This document shows, piece after piece, positions 17,381 through 26,806 of a DNA stretch of 64,000 nucleotides. Source of the stretch: Roseobacter denitrificans OCh 114 (GTDB taxonomy: Bacteria; Pseudomonadota; Alphaproteobacteria; Rhodobacterales; Rhodobacteraceae); NCBI RefSeq assembly GCF_000014045.1, contig NC_008209.1:4053001-4117000 (forward strand). Reading direction: 5' to 3'. The position numbers were made by a program, and so were the translations under genes. The notes under the pieces were generated by a model, which saw only the letters and a list, made by a program, of their open reading frames with translations, had not been told where the DNA came from and did no database searches. The number at the start of each line of letters is the position of its first letter. Within the stretch, counting starts at the first letter, position 1.

Positions 17381-19048
17381 ATGAACAAAAGCACGGATGC
17401 CTCGCCAAGCGCAACACGTCCCGAAACCGGGACCATGTCGCGCATTCTCTGCTACATCGCGCTGCGCCGTTCGAACGCTGCACAAAAGGCGGGCAAGCTC
17501 GAAAAGGCCCTCGATATCCTGACCCGCGCGCTTGGTCGTGACCCTAAAAACCCGAGGCTGCGCAATGAGCAGGCCCGTTTGAAGGTGGCCCTCAAGCAGG
17601 CACGGTGCGCATCCTCGTCACTGGCACATATCCAGCGCGCTGAGACCATTGATATCACCAGCCTGTGCCAGTGCTTCTGGGATGCCGAAAAGGAACTGTC
17701 GCTGCTGGAGTTGAAAATCGAAGGCGTTTTTGTCTGGCCGCTGGTCCGGATGAGCGTTTTTTACAGCACCGCACAGCGCCTCAATCTCTACGATGCGCCA
17801 CACCCGAACCTGAAGCGGCAGAACGAGCAACCGACCGCCGATCCATTGACTGCCGCCGCGCTTGAGCGCTGCGCCAATGTTGCTGCCGGTCATCCCGTTT
17901 CGGATTGGTCGCAGTCTGGCAAAACCATCGCTGTGATCATGAACGCGCGCAAACTCAAGGGCGAGGATACATATACCAAGGCCCTCAGGGATGAGGCAGG
18001 CGCGCATGCGTTACTGCTGGATTCCCACAGTGGCGCCGGGGCTGCGGATGATGCGATAGACTTTGACGCGCTGCTCACAGAGTTCAAGCGATACAGGATC
18101 AACTCTCGTGATTTGGTGATCGAGGAAAACGCGTTGGAAGCACTGGCAAACCTGCGCATGTTTTTTGAACGCCGTCTGGGAGTGGCACCGGATGACCTGA
18201 TCAAAGTGGTCCGACGCAATGTCCAGAACTTCCTGTTCCTCTACGAAGGATTCGATCAGTTCTGGCGAGCGCACCCCGTTGAAACACTGTTTCTGACCAA
18301 TGGATACGGCTTCAGAGAACGCGCCGCGCTGGCAGCCGCCAAAGACCGGGGCATCGAGGTGGTCGAGCTTCAGCATGGTTTCATATCGCAGTTTCACCTC
18401 GGCTACAGTTGGCCAAACAGGGATCACGTACCGTATGTGGCGGATACACTGCTGACGTTCGGCGACTACTGGCCGGATGTGACCCCATTGCCTGAGAACA
18501 TGAATGCGCGCACCATTGGCGCGCCCTACGTCAAGGATATGGCCGCGCTGTCGGACACGGACTCCCGGATCGGTCTGGTGACATTCACGTCACAAGGTGT
18601 GGTCGGTCGCCAGCTTTTCGATATGGCCGTTCGTTTCGCGCAGGCGCGCAGTGACAAGCAGGTCATGTTCCGCCTGCATCCCAGTGAAAGTGTCGAAGAT
18701 TACGAGCAAGCGCTTAAAACCCATGGCGATGCACCTGCAAACTTTGAAATCTCGCATCGCACGCCCGTGATTTTCGAGGTTCTGGCGCGCACCGAGATTC
18801 TGGTCGGGGCCTTCTCGACCACGCTTCTCGAGGGCATGGTGCTCGATTGCCGGACGATTGTCATCAACCTGCCCGGAATAGAGTATATGAAACCGATCAT
18901 TGACCGCGGGGATGCTCTGATGGTTCAATCGCTTGAGGAATTGGTGCGCCGTGTAGATGACGCGCCTTATGCCACGGATCCTTCCTATTACTATGCGCCA
19001 CCTGTCGCATCGGTTATGGAACAGGTGCGTGCGGCGCGAGCAGAATAG
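17381..19048 (+). CDS. Surface-polysaccharide protein: short TPR region plus GT-B-like transferase domain
   Basis: A 555-residue cytoplasmic protein. Residues about 25-65 form a TPR-like helix pair (AGKLEKALDILTRALGRDPKNPRLRNEQARL). The remainder resembles capsule/CDP-glycerol-type transferases with a GT-B fold: VELQHGFISQFHLGY near 335, VMFRLHPSES near 425 and a nucleotide-binding FSTTLLEGMV near 480. The H-P-x-E pattern fits KpsS/LipB-like proteins. The ATG at 17381 is the first good start after the galE divergence. It is the first of four genes that appear to make and attach an acidic sugar. The precise acceptor and donor are unknown. Confidence 0.65.
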   Translation: MNKSTDASPSATRPETGTMSRILCYIALRRSNAAQKAGKLEKALDILTRALGRDPKNPRLRNEQARLKVALKQARCASSSLAHIQRAETIDITSLCQCFWDAEKELSLLELKIEGVFVWPLVRMSVFYSTAQRLNLYDAPHPNLKRQNEQPTADPLTAAALERCANVAAGHPVSDWSQSGKTIAVIMNARKLKGEDTYTKALRDEAGAHALLLDSHSGAGAADDAIDFDALLTEFKRYRINSRDLVIEENALEALANLRMFFERRLGVAPDDLIKVVRRNVQNFLFLYEGFDQFWRAHPVETLFLTNGYGFRERAALAAAKDRGIEVVELQHGFISQFHLGYSWPNRDHVPYVADTLLTFGDYWPDVTPLPENMNARTIGAPYVKDMAALSDTDSRIGLVTFTSQGVVGRQLFDMAVRFAQARSDKQVMFRLHPSESVEDYEQALKTHGDAPANFEISHRTPVIFEVLARTEILVGAFSTTLLEGMVLDCRTIVINLPGIEYMKPIIDRGDALMVQSLEELVRRVDDAPYATDPSYYYAPPVASVMEQVRAARAE

Positions 19049-19057
19049 GACGGAGAC

Positions 19058-20122
19058 ATGATGGCGCAGTTTTTGCTGAACACACACAGCTACGGTGTCT
19101 TGTCGCCCTATGTGATCGCGGAGATCGGCGTCAACCACGAGGGTGATCTGGACCGTGCCAAGTCGATGATCCAGAGCATCGCGAAAAGCGGTGCGCATGC
19201 GGCAAAATTCCAGAGCTACAAGGCCGATTTACTGGCCACCAGCACCTCCAGCCCCGCCTATTGGGACCGCACCAAGGAAGCCGCATCCAGCCAGCATGAA
19301 CTGTTCCAGAGGTGGGACACCTTCGGCCCCAAGGAATATCAGGCGCTGGCAGACGAGTGCCGCAACTGCGGTATTGATTTCATGTCGACGCCCTTCGACC
19401 TCGAAGCCGTTGATATGGTGGCGGATATCTCTCCGGTCATCAAAGTCGCATCCGCTGACCTGACCAATATCCCGCTACTGCGCCGGATCGGGGCCAGAGG
19501 GTTGCCAACCATCATGTCCACTGGCGCGTCCCGTCTGGATGAAATCGCCACCGGCTGCGCGGAATTGAAAGCCGCCGGCGCGGGACAGATCGCCCTGCTG
19601 CACTGTGTATTGAACTACCCTACCCTGCCCGCAGATGCCCAACTGGCGCAGATTCCCCTGCTGCAAAAGACCTTTGGACAGGACTGTGTCATCGGCTACT
19701 CCGATCACGTCAAACCTGACGACGACGGCAGCATGCCCGCGCTGGAAATGGCTGCCCTGATGGGCGCCGTCGTGATCGAAAAACACTTTACCGATGATAA
19801 ATCCGGTGTCGGAAATGACCATTACCACGCCATGGATGAGGCGGATTGCACTGCCTTCATGGACAAGCTGGCGGTTTACCGGGATCTTTATGGCAGCGCA
19901 GAGCGTGACATCTCCGGGGAGGCAACCGCGATCAAGAACGCCCGGCGCCGGGTTGTGGCCGCCAGACCCCTGACCGCCGGTACGACATTGACAGAAAACG
20001 ATCTGATCGCCCTACGGTCGGACGACGGAATAGAGATCGCACATTGGGACCGTGTGGTCGGGCGCAGCCTCGCCCGGGAGGTCGCCGGTGGCACTCCACT
20101 GCAGTGGCACGACCTGTCATGA
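19058..20122 (+). CDS. NeuB-family nonulosonic acid synthase
   Basis: A 354-residue enzyme condensing phosphoenolpyruvate with a six-carbon amino sugar to give sialic-, legionaminic- or pseudaminic-type acid. The NeuB barrel spans about residues 20-265 (YVIAEIGVNHEGDLDRA, AAKFQSYKADLL, DFMSTPFD, VIEKHFTDD). A C-terminal SAF/antifreeze-like domain spans about 290-354 (RRRVVAARPLTAGTTLTENDL). ATG 19058 follows a GGAG site. It overlaps the next gene (ATGA). The neighbouring PseG-like domain favours a pseudaminic acid product, but the sequence alone does not fix it. Confidence 0.88.
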   Translation: MMAQFLLNTHSYGVLSPYVIAEIGVNHEGDLDRAKSMIQSIAKSGAHAAKFQSYKADLLATSTSSPAYWDRTKEAASSQHELFQRWDTFGPKEYQALADECRNCGIDFMSTPFDLEAVDMVADISPVIKVASADLTNIPLLRRIGARGLPTIMSTGASRLDEIATGCAELKAAGAGQIALLHCVLNYPTLPADAQLAQIPLLQKTFGQDCVIGYSDHVKPDDDGSMPALEMAALMGAVVIEKHFTDDKSGVGNDHYHAMDEADCTAFMDKLAVYRDLYGSAERDISGEATAIKNARRRVVAARPLTAGTTLTENDLIALRSDDGIEIAHWDRVVGRSLAREVAGGTPLQWHDLS

Positions 20123-21135
20123 TCGTCACTGTCTGCGGTGCCTATGTGAATTGCGGCGACCACCTGATTGGTGCGCGTGCAAGGTCCCTGCTCCGGGAAC
20201 ATGTGGAGCAGGATATTCTCGTCGTAGACCGCAAGGCAATCACGCCTGAAGACTACGCCCGTTTCAACGACGCGCGCGCGGTGCTGTTGACGGGGGGACC
20301 TGCCTATCAGATCGGCATTTATCCCGACATCTACCCTATTGATCGCGAAAGGGTTTCCAGCCGGATTATCCCCTATGGGCTCGGTTGGAAGGCACATCTG
20401 GACATCCAGAGCGATGCGTTTTCCTTTGAACCGCAAGCCAAAGCCTTCGTTCAGGCCATACATTCGAACATCGAGACCTCAAGCGTCCGGGACCCGCTGA
20501 CCAAGACCGTTCTGGCGGCCAACGGTGTCGACAATGTTCTGATGACCGGATGCCCGGCCTGGTATGATCTGGCGCATTTTGAAAAAACCTATCAGTTCCA
20601 GGAAACCCCCAAGACGCTCGTTCTCAGCATGCCACCAAAGATACAGCCCGATCTTTTCGATCTGATGGCATGGCTGTCGAAGCGGTTTCCCAAAACGCGC
20701 AAAATTGCGAGCCTGCATCACGGTTTCCTCCCGACGCGGGACAAGGCAGGGTTCAAACGCGCCAGAGGGTTCTTGAAGTTTGCCGCGGCCGCGGGCCTCA
20801 AAGGCTGGACCATGTCCTCCCTTGGGGGAAATCTTGACAAGATGGAAGCGCTCTATGCCGGTGCAGATATGCACGTCGGATATCGTGTTCATGCCCATCT
20901 GTTATGCTTGTCACAACGCAAGGCCTCTATCCTGATCAACGAGGATTCACGTGGCGAGGGTCAGGCAAAGGCACTGAACGCCCCGAGCCTCAATACGGAT
21001 AAATCAGGCGACATCGAACACATCAAGGCCGCAGTCGAAGAACACTTTACCTCAAAAGGGGCCAATATCGAGACCAGCATAGAGACCATGCGAGAGACTT
21101 ATCCCGTCATGAAACAGTTTCTTGCAACGATTTGA
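20119..21135 (+). CDS. Polysaccharide pyruvyl transferase-like protein
   Basis: A 338-residue GT-B-like protein of the CsaB/WcaK-type pyruvyl transferase group. Visible family features are VCGAYVNCGDHLIGA at the start, the RDPLTKTVL segment (the usual SxRDxxS-like stretch) near residue 122, and GYRVHAHLL with its conserved basic/His pattern near residue 255. Members add pyruvate ketals to surface sugars; some relatives only bind polysaccharide. ATG 20119 overlaps the neuB-like stop; the frame upstream lies in that gene. Confidence 0.7.
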   Translation: MIVTVCGAYVNCGDHLIGARARSLLREHVEQDILVVDRKAITPEDYARFNDARAVLLTGGPAYQIGIYPDIYPIDRERVSSRIIPYGLGWKAHLDIQSDAFSFEPQAKAFVQAIHSNIETSSVRDPLTKTVLAANGVDNVLMTGCPAWYDLAHFEKTYQFQETPKTLVLSMPPKIQPDLFDLMAWLSKRFPKTRKIASLHHGFLPTRDKAGFKRARGFLKFAAAAGLKGWTMSSLGGNLDKMEALYAGADMHVGYRVHAHLLCLSQRKASILINEDSRGEGQAKALNAPSLNTDKSGDIEHIKAAVEEHFTSKGANIETSIETMRETYPVMKQFLATI

Positions 21136-21243
21136 CGCCAAGTTCCGCCGTTTGCATGTCGCAAGGATTCATTTCAAGGTTCGACCAGCAGTCTACGCGC
21201 AGACGTCTGGATGCAGGTATCACGCGAAACGGAGGGGACGGAT

Positions 21244-22878
21244 GTGAGCCATGACAACGTATGGATCATGATCCCGGCACGCGGGGGATCGCGCGGGCTG
21301 CCGCGCAAGAATGTGCGTCTTTTGGGCGGGCGGCCTTTGATCCGCCATGTGGTCGAAGCCTGTTTGCAAGTTGTTCCAGCCGGGCAGATCATTGTGGTGA
21401 CGGATGATGACGAAATCGACGCCATCGCGACCGAAACCTCCGCGCGGGTGATGCGCGAAGAACAAACCACCGGCAAGGCCACCCTTGATGATGTGGCCGC
21501 CAAAGTCCTGCCGCTTCTGCGCACGCTTGGCTCCGCTGAGGACGACATATTCCTGACGGTGCAACCGACTTGCCCCCTCATCAAGTCAGACCGCATAACG
21601 CAAGCGGTCAGGAAATTTCGGGACGGTGCCGGCTCTGTTGTCACGGTTGTCGATGACCGCCACCTCGGCTGGCAGATTGATGACGCGGGCGCACCCACCC
21701 CAGATTACGCAGCACGCGTTAACCGCCAGATGCTGCCCCCGCAATACCGTGAAACCGGGGCCGTGATCGGCTGCCGGATCAGAGATCTGGCCGCGCAAGG
21801 CACGCGGATCATTGAACCCATTCACCTGATTGAAGTCAGCAAGCAGGAAGCGCTTGATATTGACACCTTTGCCGATTGGGTGGTTGCGGAATATTTTATC
21901 GGTCGCCGCGACATCGTGATCCGCGCGGACGCGGGCAAGAAGCTGGGCATGGGTCATGTGTTTCGCGCCTTGGCGCTGGCACAGGAATTTGCGCAACACC
22001 GCGTGCGGATCGTGACTGAGAAAGCCGAGGCGATCGCCTTTGGCCTGCTGTCACAATCGCCCTTCGACGTGGTTCAGGTGGATGGCAACAGCGGTTTTCT
22101 GGCATGGCTGCAGGATAATCCGGCCGATCTGGTCATCCTCGACCAGTTGGACACCGATGTGCCCTATGTGCGCGCCATCAAGGCGCATTGCCACCGCGTC
22201 GTGACTTTCGAAGACCTCGGCGAAGGGGCGATGGAGGCCGATCTCGTCGTCTCTGACCTTTACAAAAACCTCAATGTCCCAGATGCACGGCAACTTTCGG
22301 GCCTGTCCAATGCGATCCTTGCGCCAAATTTTGAGACCATAACCGGCGCGGCCCCTTTTCGTGAGACGGTGGAGAACATCCTGGTTCTGTTCGGCGGTAC
22401 GGACCCATCCCAACTGACGGAAAAAACCTTGGCAGCGCTGAGGGATGTGGACTACGGCGGGCAGTGCACGGTCGTGATCGGCCCCGGTTTCGGACGCCCG
22501 CTTGCGCTGGACGATTACGGGTTAAAGGGCACCATACATCAAAACCTGAAGTTCATGCCCGCGGTCATGCGCTCCGCTGATCTGGCCGTTTCAAGCGCCG
22601 GTCGGACGATCACAGAGCTTGTCAGCCTCGGCGTTCCCGTCCTGTGCATGTGCCAGAACAGCAAGGAACTTACCCATACACATGCCTCCGCGCGGTTTGG
22701 TGTGGTCAGTATCGGGATGGGGTCGCTGGCCGGGCCCGGGACGATCGCAGCCCATATTCAGACCCTGATCGACACGCCCGACCTGCGGCGCCTGCTGCGC
22801 GAAAGGGGGCTGCATGAGACCGCTGGTCGAAGCAACAAAGCCATCGTATCGCGCATGCTGGAACGCCTCGATTTCTGA
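21244..22878 (+). CDS. Fusion of CMP-acylneuraminate cytidylyltransferase (NeuA/PseF-like) and PseG/SpsG-like UDP-sugar hydrolase
   Basis: A 544-residue two-domain protein. Residues about 4-220 are the cytidylyltransferase (IPARGGSRGLPRKNVRLLGGRPLI; LTVQPTCPLI), which activates the nonulosonic acid as its CMP ester. Residues about 225-540 are a GT28-like PseG domain (IRADAGKKLGMGHVFRALALA; FGGTDPSQLT; SSAGRTITELVSLGVP), which in the pseudaminic pathway removes UDP from the precursor. The GTG at 21244 has GGAGGGG just before it; the ATG at 21211 has no such site. The PseB, PseC and PseH steps are not in the window. Last gene of the cluster. Confidence 0.87.
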   Translation: MSHDNVWIMIPARGGSRGLPRKNVRLLGGRPLIRHVVEACLQVVPAGQIIVVTDDDEIDAIATETSARVMREEQTTGKATLDDVAAKVLPLLRTLGSAEDDIFLTVQPTCPLIKSDRITQAVRKFRDGAGSVVTVVDDRHLGWQIDDAGAPTPDYAARVNRQMLPPQYRETGAVIGCRIRDLAAQGTRIIEPIHLIEVSKQEALDIDTFADWVVAEYFIGRRDIVIRADAGKKLGMGHVFRALALAQEFAQHRVRIVTEKAEAIAFGLLSQSPFDVVQVDGNSGFLAWLQDNPADLVILDQLDTDVPYVRAIKAHCHRVVTFEDLGEGAMEADLVVSDLYKNLNVPDARQLSGLSNAILAPNFETITGAAPFRETVENILVLFGGTDPSQLTEKTLAALRDVDYGGQCTVVIGPGFGRPLALDDYGLKGTIHQNLKFMPAVMRSADLAVSSAGRTITELVSLGVPVLCMCQNSKELTHTHASARFGVVSIGMGSLAGPGTIAAHIQTLIDTPDLRRLLRERGLHETAGRSNKAIVSRMLERLDF

Positions 22879-23015
22879 CACCCGGCACCTTGGCTTGGGG
22901 CATTCCGACTGCGTATGCAGACAAATCTGATGTCGGCCCTTCTAAAATCGGGCGATGGTACATTTGATATGGCCCTATAGCCTGCGCGGTTGCATGCATC
23001 GAGGGCAGCCACCTA

Positions 23016-23116
23016 AAGCGTCATGCGAAAACCCCGAACCACGTAACGCTGCCTGAAACAAATGATTTCAACGCGCTACGTGATACCCGATGTTTCAGGT
23101 GTTTCGTCAGAGGCTT
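23016..23116 (+). repeat. Palindromic 100-bp repeat, copy 1
   Basis: The ends are AAGCGTCATGCGAAAA and TTTCGTCAGAGGCTT, an imperfect terminal inverted repeat. The centre holds a second palindrome (CACGTAACGC with GCGCTACGTG around TGAAA/TTTCA). It is about 85% identical to the copy at 62218 by eye and in the same orientation. The copy at 53678 is inverted. No coding capacity; it looks like a MITE or REP-type element. Confidence 0.85.
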
Positions 23117-23382
23117 CAGAACCAGCGGCGCGGCTTTGTCCAAACCCAAAGTAGTTTGTCAACCGTCACCGCGCCTGTGCCGGGTAGTAAACCATTAACC
23201 AGAACCGTTAATTCCGAACCGAGATTCAGGGTTCGTTCAGTTTGTTTGACGACATTAGGCAATACGCACGAAACGGGTCTGGGTTCCGCCGAATTTTACA
23301 CTTTCAGCACTCCTGACTTTTACACCATGACAGTCGGCCAAAATCGCACTGTGGGCACATCGACGTTGTAGAGAGTTATGTG
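23117..23382 (+). promoter_or_regulatory. Leader of the GGDEF-EAL gene
   Basis: With the 137 bases before copy 1 of the repeat, this is a 500-base stretch without a convincing gene. It is less GC-rich than the genes and contains TTAACCAGAACCGTTAATT and an inverted pair GAACC-N9-GGTTC. The 93-codon open frame beginning in the repeat (23090-23371) has no family likeness and no ribosome binding site. Confidence 0.4.
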
Positions 23383-25983
23383 ATGGTCAGGTACGGGTTC
23401 ACCGCTCGATTTTTGAGACTTACAGTCGCCGGCTATTTGGCCTCTGTCGTGACCGTTGCCGCCGCCGTTTGGTTTGCGTCAGCCCCGGTGCTCCAGGACA
23501 TACAAAATGATGCCAAACGGGTTCACTTGGAAACCAAGGCAAACGTTATCTCGGGCCTTTTGGATGATGTTGTTGCGCTTGGACGCGAAGCCGTATCCGA
23601 TGCGAACGTCATCGCTTTTGCAACCGGTGAAAGCGTGAGGGAGCTCGAAGCAAGAACGCAGTTGTCAGGTCTCGTGAATGCAAGGCTTTTCGACGCCTCA
23701 GGACGGCTGCTGCTTGATCAGCAAACTGGCCAGACACCATCGCCATTCCTCAGAGTTGAAGGTCTGGCAGGACTTGCAGATATGGCTGCGGGAAAACAAC
23801 CCGCCGTCCCTCAGATCACATATCGCCCCGGCAGTTCGAAATTCGATGCAGTTTTTCAGATCACTATTCCATTACTCTCAAACGAAGCTGTTGTCGCCCT
23901 GCTGGTGTATGAAGCACATATGGACTTATCTGCGGTCCTCAGTGGCGCAGACAGTGTTCTGGTCACAATGCTGCTTACGCCCTTCCAAAAAGCGCAGTGG
24001 TCCGCATGGAATGATGGTGGAGAGATCATCGACGTTCGGGTCGCTGATCGCAGCTTTTTCGTCGCTTCCCCAACAGTGCGCAACGTGTTTGAGTCCATTG
24101 GTTTTGAACTTGTTTTCACGGCAATTTCAGTAGCAATGGTCGCCTTGCTTCTGCCTTTTGCGTTGATGGCCGTCTCAGGTATGCGCGCCATCGTAAGGCC
24201 CCACAAAGACCTGCTTCAGTCACAAGATTTGCTCGCCGAAAAGCAAGGAGAATTGGAAGAACTGGCGCAAATTGCCGAAATGGCTTCAGAAAGCGTTACG
24301 GTCACGGATGAAAATCAGCGGATACTCTGGGTCAATCGGGCGTTCACAACGATGACCGGCTTCTCCACTGAGGAAGCCGTGGGCAGAACGCCGCGACAAC
24401 TCCTACAAGGGCCAGAAACCAGCGCGGAGGCCCGAAATGAAATCAGACAGGCGGTCAAAGCACGTCGCCCCGTGCAAACTGAAATTGTGAATTATCACAA
24501 GGATGGGTCGCGCTACTGGATCAAACTCAGCATCGCGCCTCTGATCTCGCTGCGCACCGGGGAACTTCGGTTTACAGCGATCGCAACGGATGTGACGGAA
24601 TCAAAAGAAGCGCAACACGCGATCTCCGATGCGAAACGGGAAACGGAACATCAGGCGCGACACGATCCTTTGACAGCGCTGCCAAATCGCCGCTACCTCG
24701 ACGAAGTTCTGGAATCCGAAGTGTGCAACTCAGCCGCTCCGCGCACCCTTATCCGGGTAGACCTGGACCATTTCAAAAACGTCAACGACACCCTCGGGCA
24801 CGCTGCCGGGGATTTTGTTTTGGTGGAAGTCGCAAACTGTCTACGACGGTCGATCGGGCCAAGCGATTTGGCCGCGCGGGTTGGCGGCGATGAGTTTGTT
24901 ATACTGCTCGCTGTCGATGGCGATACGAGGGCTGCAACGGCGCTGACGGAAAAGCTCCGCGTTCAACTCGGGACAGATATGGTTTTCGAGGGGAGAACCT
25001 GCAGGATCGGGGCCAGTTTTGGAATCGCCACGGCATCCGAAGGTCTGGTCGGGAATGAGGACCTGCTCAAAAGTGCTGATGCGGCTCTGTATGTCGCCAA
25101 AGACACGGGTCGGAATACGACAACCCTTTATACCCCCGATGTTCACCATGCTGTCCTCGCGAAACGGCAGCTGTCTTCAGAGATAGAACATGGCATTGCG
25201 CGCGGCGAGTTCATAGCATTCTTCCAACCCCAGATTGATGCGCTGACAGAGGAATTGGTCGGCGTGGAGGCTCTCGTTCGCTGGTGGCACCCAACACGCG
25301 GCATTCTTCCACCGAATGAGTTTCTGAAAGTCGCTGAACAGCTGCGTATTCTCTCCGACATTGACCGCCAGGTCTTTGCATATGGCCTCGATTGCATGAG
25401 AATCCTGAACGAAGATGGCCTGAGAGTTCCGAAAATTTCGTTCAACGTGGGCATGCATCAACTGATGAACCCGGTCATAGACTACCTTGCGGGCCAGGTT
25501 AAGATTGGGAACACGCGCGTGTCGCTTGAGGTCCTCGAAAGTGTGCTCGTTGAGGAGGATGCGACCGGGTTCCAGACACGGATTTCAGAGCTGCGCGACA
25601 TGGGCTTTACCATTGAGGTTGATGATTTCGGTTCAGGCCATGCGTCCGTAGTAGGGCTGAAAGCGCTCAACCCCGACATCATGAAACTCGACCGCGTCCT
25701 CGTGTCGCCGGTTACGGAAAGCGCATCTGCCCGCACGCTGATCAAAAGCATGGTCGACATCGGTAAGGCACTGGGGATTTCCGTGACTGCGGAAGGTATC
25801 GAAACTGCCGAACATGCCGCCATCATGCGTGATCTGGGCTGCGACACGTTTCAGGGCTACTATTTTGCGCGCCCGATGGACTTTGGTCAGCTTCGCGAAT
25901 TCATAAAGGATGGCTATGATTCCAAGCTGGACGGGATCGCATCCATTGCCGTGCGCCGCGACCAAGCGAGCGACAACAAGTAA
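23383..25983 (+). CDS. Membrane PAS-GGDEF-EAL protein (cyclic-di-GMP turnover)
   Basis: An 866-residue inner-membrane sensor. Helix 1 is about residues 12-33, a periplasmic sensor region spans about 35-235, and helix 2 is about 240-262. Next come a linker, a PAS domain (about 290-400, WVNRAFTTMTGFSTEEAVGRTPRQLL), a GGDEF domain (intact G501-G-D-E-F505) and an EAL domain (E629-A-L, DDFGSGHASV, FQGYYFARPM). Both catalytic signatures look intact, so synthesis and breakdown of c-di-GMP are both possible. ATG 23383 is preferred; a GTG three bases earlier is also possible. It follows repeat copy 1 and precedes the injection-system block. Confidence 0.9.
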   Translation: MVRYGFTARFLRLTVAGYLASVVTVAAAVWFASAPVLQDIQNDAKRVHLETKANVISGLLDDVVALGREAVSDANVIAFATGESVRELEARTQLSGLVNARLFDASGRLLLDQQTGQTPSPFLRVEGLAGLADMAAGKQPAVPQITYRPGSSKFDAVFQITIPLLSNEAVVALLVYEAHMDLSAVLSGADSVLVTMLLTPFQKAQWSAWNDGGEIIDVRVADRSFFVASPTVRNVFESIGFELVFTAISVAMVALLLPFALMAVSGMRAIVRPHKDLLQSQDLLAEKQGELEELAQIAEMASESVTVTDENQRILWVNRAFTTMTGFSTEEAVGRTPRQLLQGPETSAEARNEIRQAVKARRPVQTEIVNYHKDGSRYWIKLSIAPLISLRTGELRFTAIATDVTESKEAQHAISDAKRETEHQARHDPLTALPNRRYLDEVLESEVCNSAAPRTLIRVDLDHFKNVNDTLGHAAGDFVLVEVANCLRRSIGPSDLAARVGGDEFVILLAVDGDTRAATALTEKLRVQLGTDMVFEGRTCRIGASFGIATASEGLVGNEDLLKSADAALYVAKDTGRNTTTLYTPDVHHAVLAKRQLSSEIEHGIARGEFIAFFQPQIDALTEELVGVEALVRWWHPTRGILPPNEFLKVAEQLRILSDIDRQVFAYGLDCMRILNEDGLRVPKISFNVGMHQLMNPVIDYLAGQVKIGNTRVSLEVLESVLVEEDATGFQTRISELRDMGFTIEVDDFGSGHASVVGLKALNPDIMKLDRVLVSPVTESASARTLIKSMVDIGKALGISVTAEGIETAEHAAIMRDLGCDTFQGYYFARPMDFGQLREFIKDGYDSKLDGIASIAVRRDQASDNK

Positions 25984-26149
25984 CAACGTCCGGGTATCAT
26001 CTGGCCGGTTCAGCAGCCCATCGAAACACGCTTTTGGCCAGCGGGGACGAACACCGCAGGCAGCCGCGAAGAAAGCGTGTCGCTCAGACCGTAAACCCCT
26101 TCAACAAGGTGCGCGAACCGACGCAGACGCCCAAGTCATCAAACACGGC

Positions 26150-26806
26150 TCACAGGTTTCTGTCGCGCGAAACGAATTGGCTCGCCTTCGCCCCCATGAC
26201 GTCAGCTTCTGTTTCGAGACGCGGATCATCATTGACGGGAGTGCCCGCAACAGATGTTGTAGGGCTCACTCTACCCTGTCTTTGCTGTACAACATGCCAA
26301 GCTTCATGCGGCAAATGTCGTTCCTGTCCGCTGGCCAGATGAATGTCATTGCCCTGCGCAAAAGCATGGGCGTTCACAGCCGCCGGTGCGGATGAATTGT
26401 AGTGCACGTTCACACCACTGATATCGGTACCCGACAGTTGCTGAATTCCCTCCTGCAATTGCAAGGGTAGTCCCCCATCAGAAACGGCCCCCGCTTTTTC
26501 TTCGCGCTGAAGTGCCTTGCCCTGAAGCATTTCATCTTCTTCCATCTTCTGGATGGTCTTACCCTGAAGCATCTCTTCGTCTTCCATCCGCTGTATCACC
26601 TTGCCTTGCAGCATTTCTTCGTCTTCCATCCGCTGAATGGATTGACCCTGCAAATGCGATAAATAAGCGGTTGCACTGCTTTGATCCGCTTTCCGCTGCA
26701 ACGCGGCCAGCGACTTCTCTGCACTGCTGTGAGGTGACGCAGTTGTGGCCTTTTTCGGTGTGCCTGAAGATGTGTTGCTACGTTCCGACGCGAATATTTG
26801 AGCCAT
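26150..26806 (-). CDS. DUF4157-domain protein with acidic tandem repeats (injection-system-associated)
   Basis: A 218-residue protein. It has a Ser/Thr-rich head, then three perfect-period 14-residue repeats (IQRMEDEEMLQGK, about residues 57-98), then a DUF4157 domain (about 112-200) with the zinc-protease-like motif H167-E-A-W-H171 in LPHEAWHVVQQRQG. DUF4157 proteins are strongly associated with extracellular contractile injection systems, often as the N-terminal part of cargo toxins. Here the protein ends soon after the domain, with no toxin domain. ATG 26806 is chosen for its AAAGGA site; the frame upstream has none. It lies 2.9 kb from the injection operon and on the opposite strand. Cargo, loading factor or protease are all possible. 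Confidence 0.82.
   Translation of the reverse strand: MAQIFASERSNTSSGTPKKATTASPHSSAEKSLAALQRKADQSSATAYLSHLQGQSIQRMEDEEMLQGKVIQRMEDEEMLQGKTIQKMEEDEMLQGKALQREEKAGAVSDGGLPLQLQEGIQQLSGTDISGVNVHYNSSAPAAVNAHAFAQGNDIHLASGQERHLPHEAWHVVQQRQGRVSPTTSVAGTPVNDDPRLETEADVMGAKASQFVSRDRNL
26513..26638 (-). repeat. 42-bp tandem repeat, three units, inside the DUF4157 gene
   Basis: Encodes three copies of IQRMEDEEMLQGKx (the third reads IQKMEEDEMLQGK). The units differ by only a few bases, suggesting recent duplication and possible copy-number variation. Confidence 0.85.

Noticed and set aside
23090..23371. 93-codon forward frame before the GGDEF-EAL gene
   Set aside because: It begins inside repeat copy 1, has no ribosome site and no recognisable sequence.
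25984..26149. Possible frameshifted toxin domain after the DUF4157 stop
   Set aside because: Only 166 bases separate it from the GGDEF-EAL stop. The three frames there give nothing resembling a toxin.
26513..26638. CRISPR array
   Set aside because: The 42-bp units are contiguous, coding and without spacers. No other regularly spaced repeat was seen in the window.
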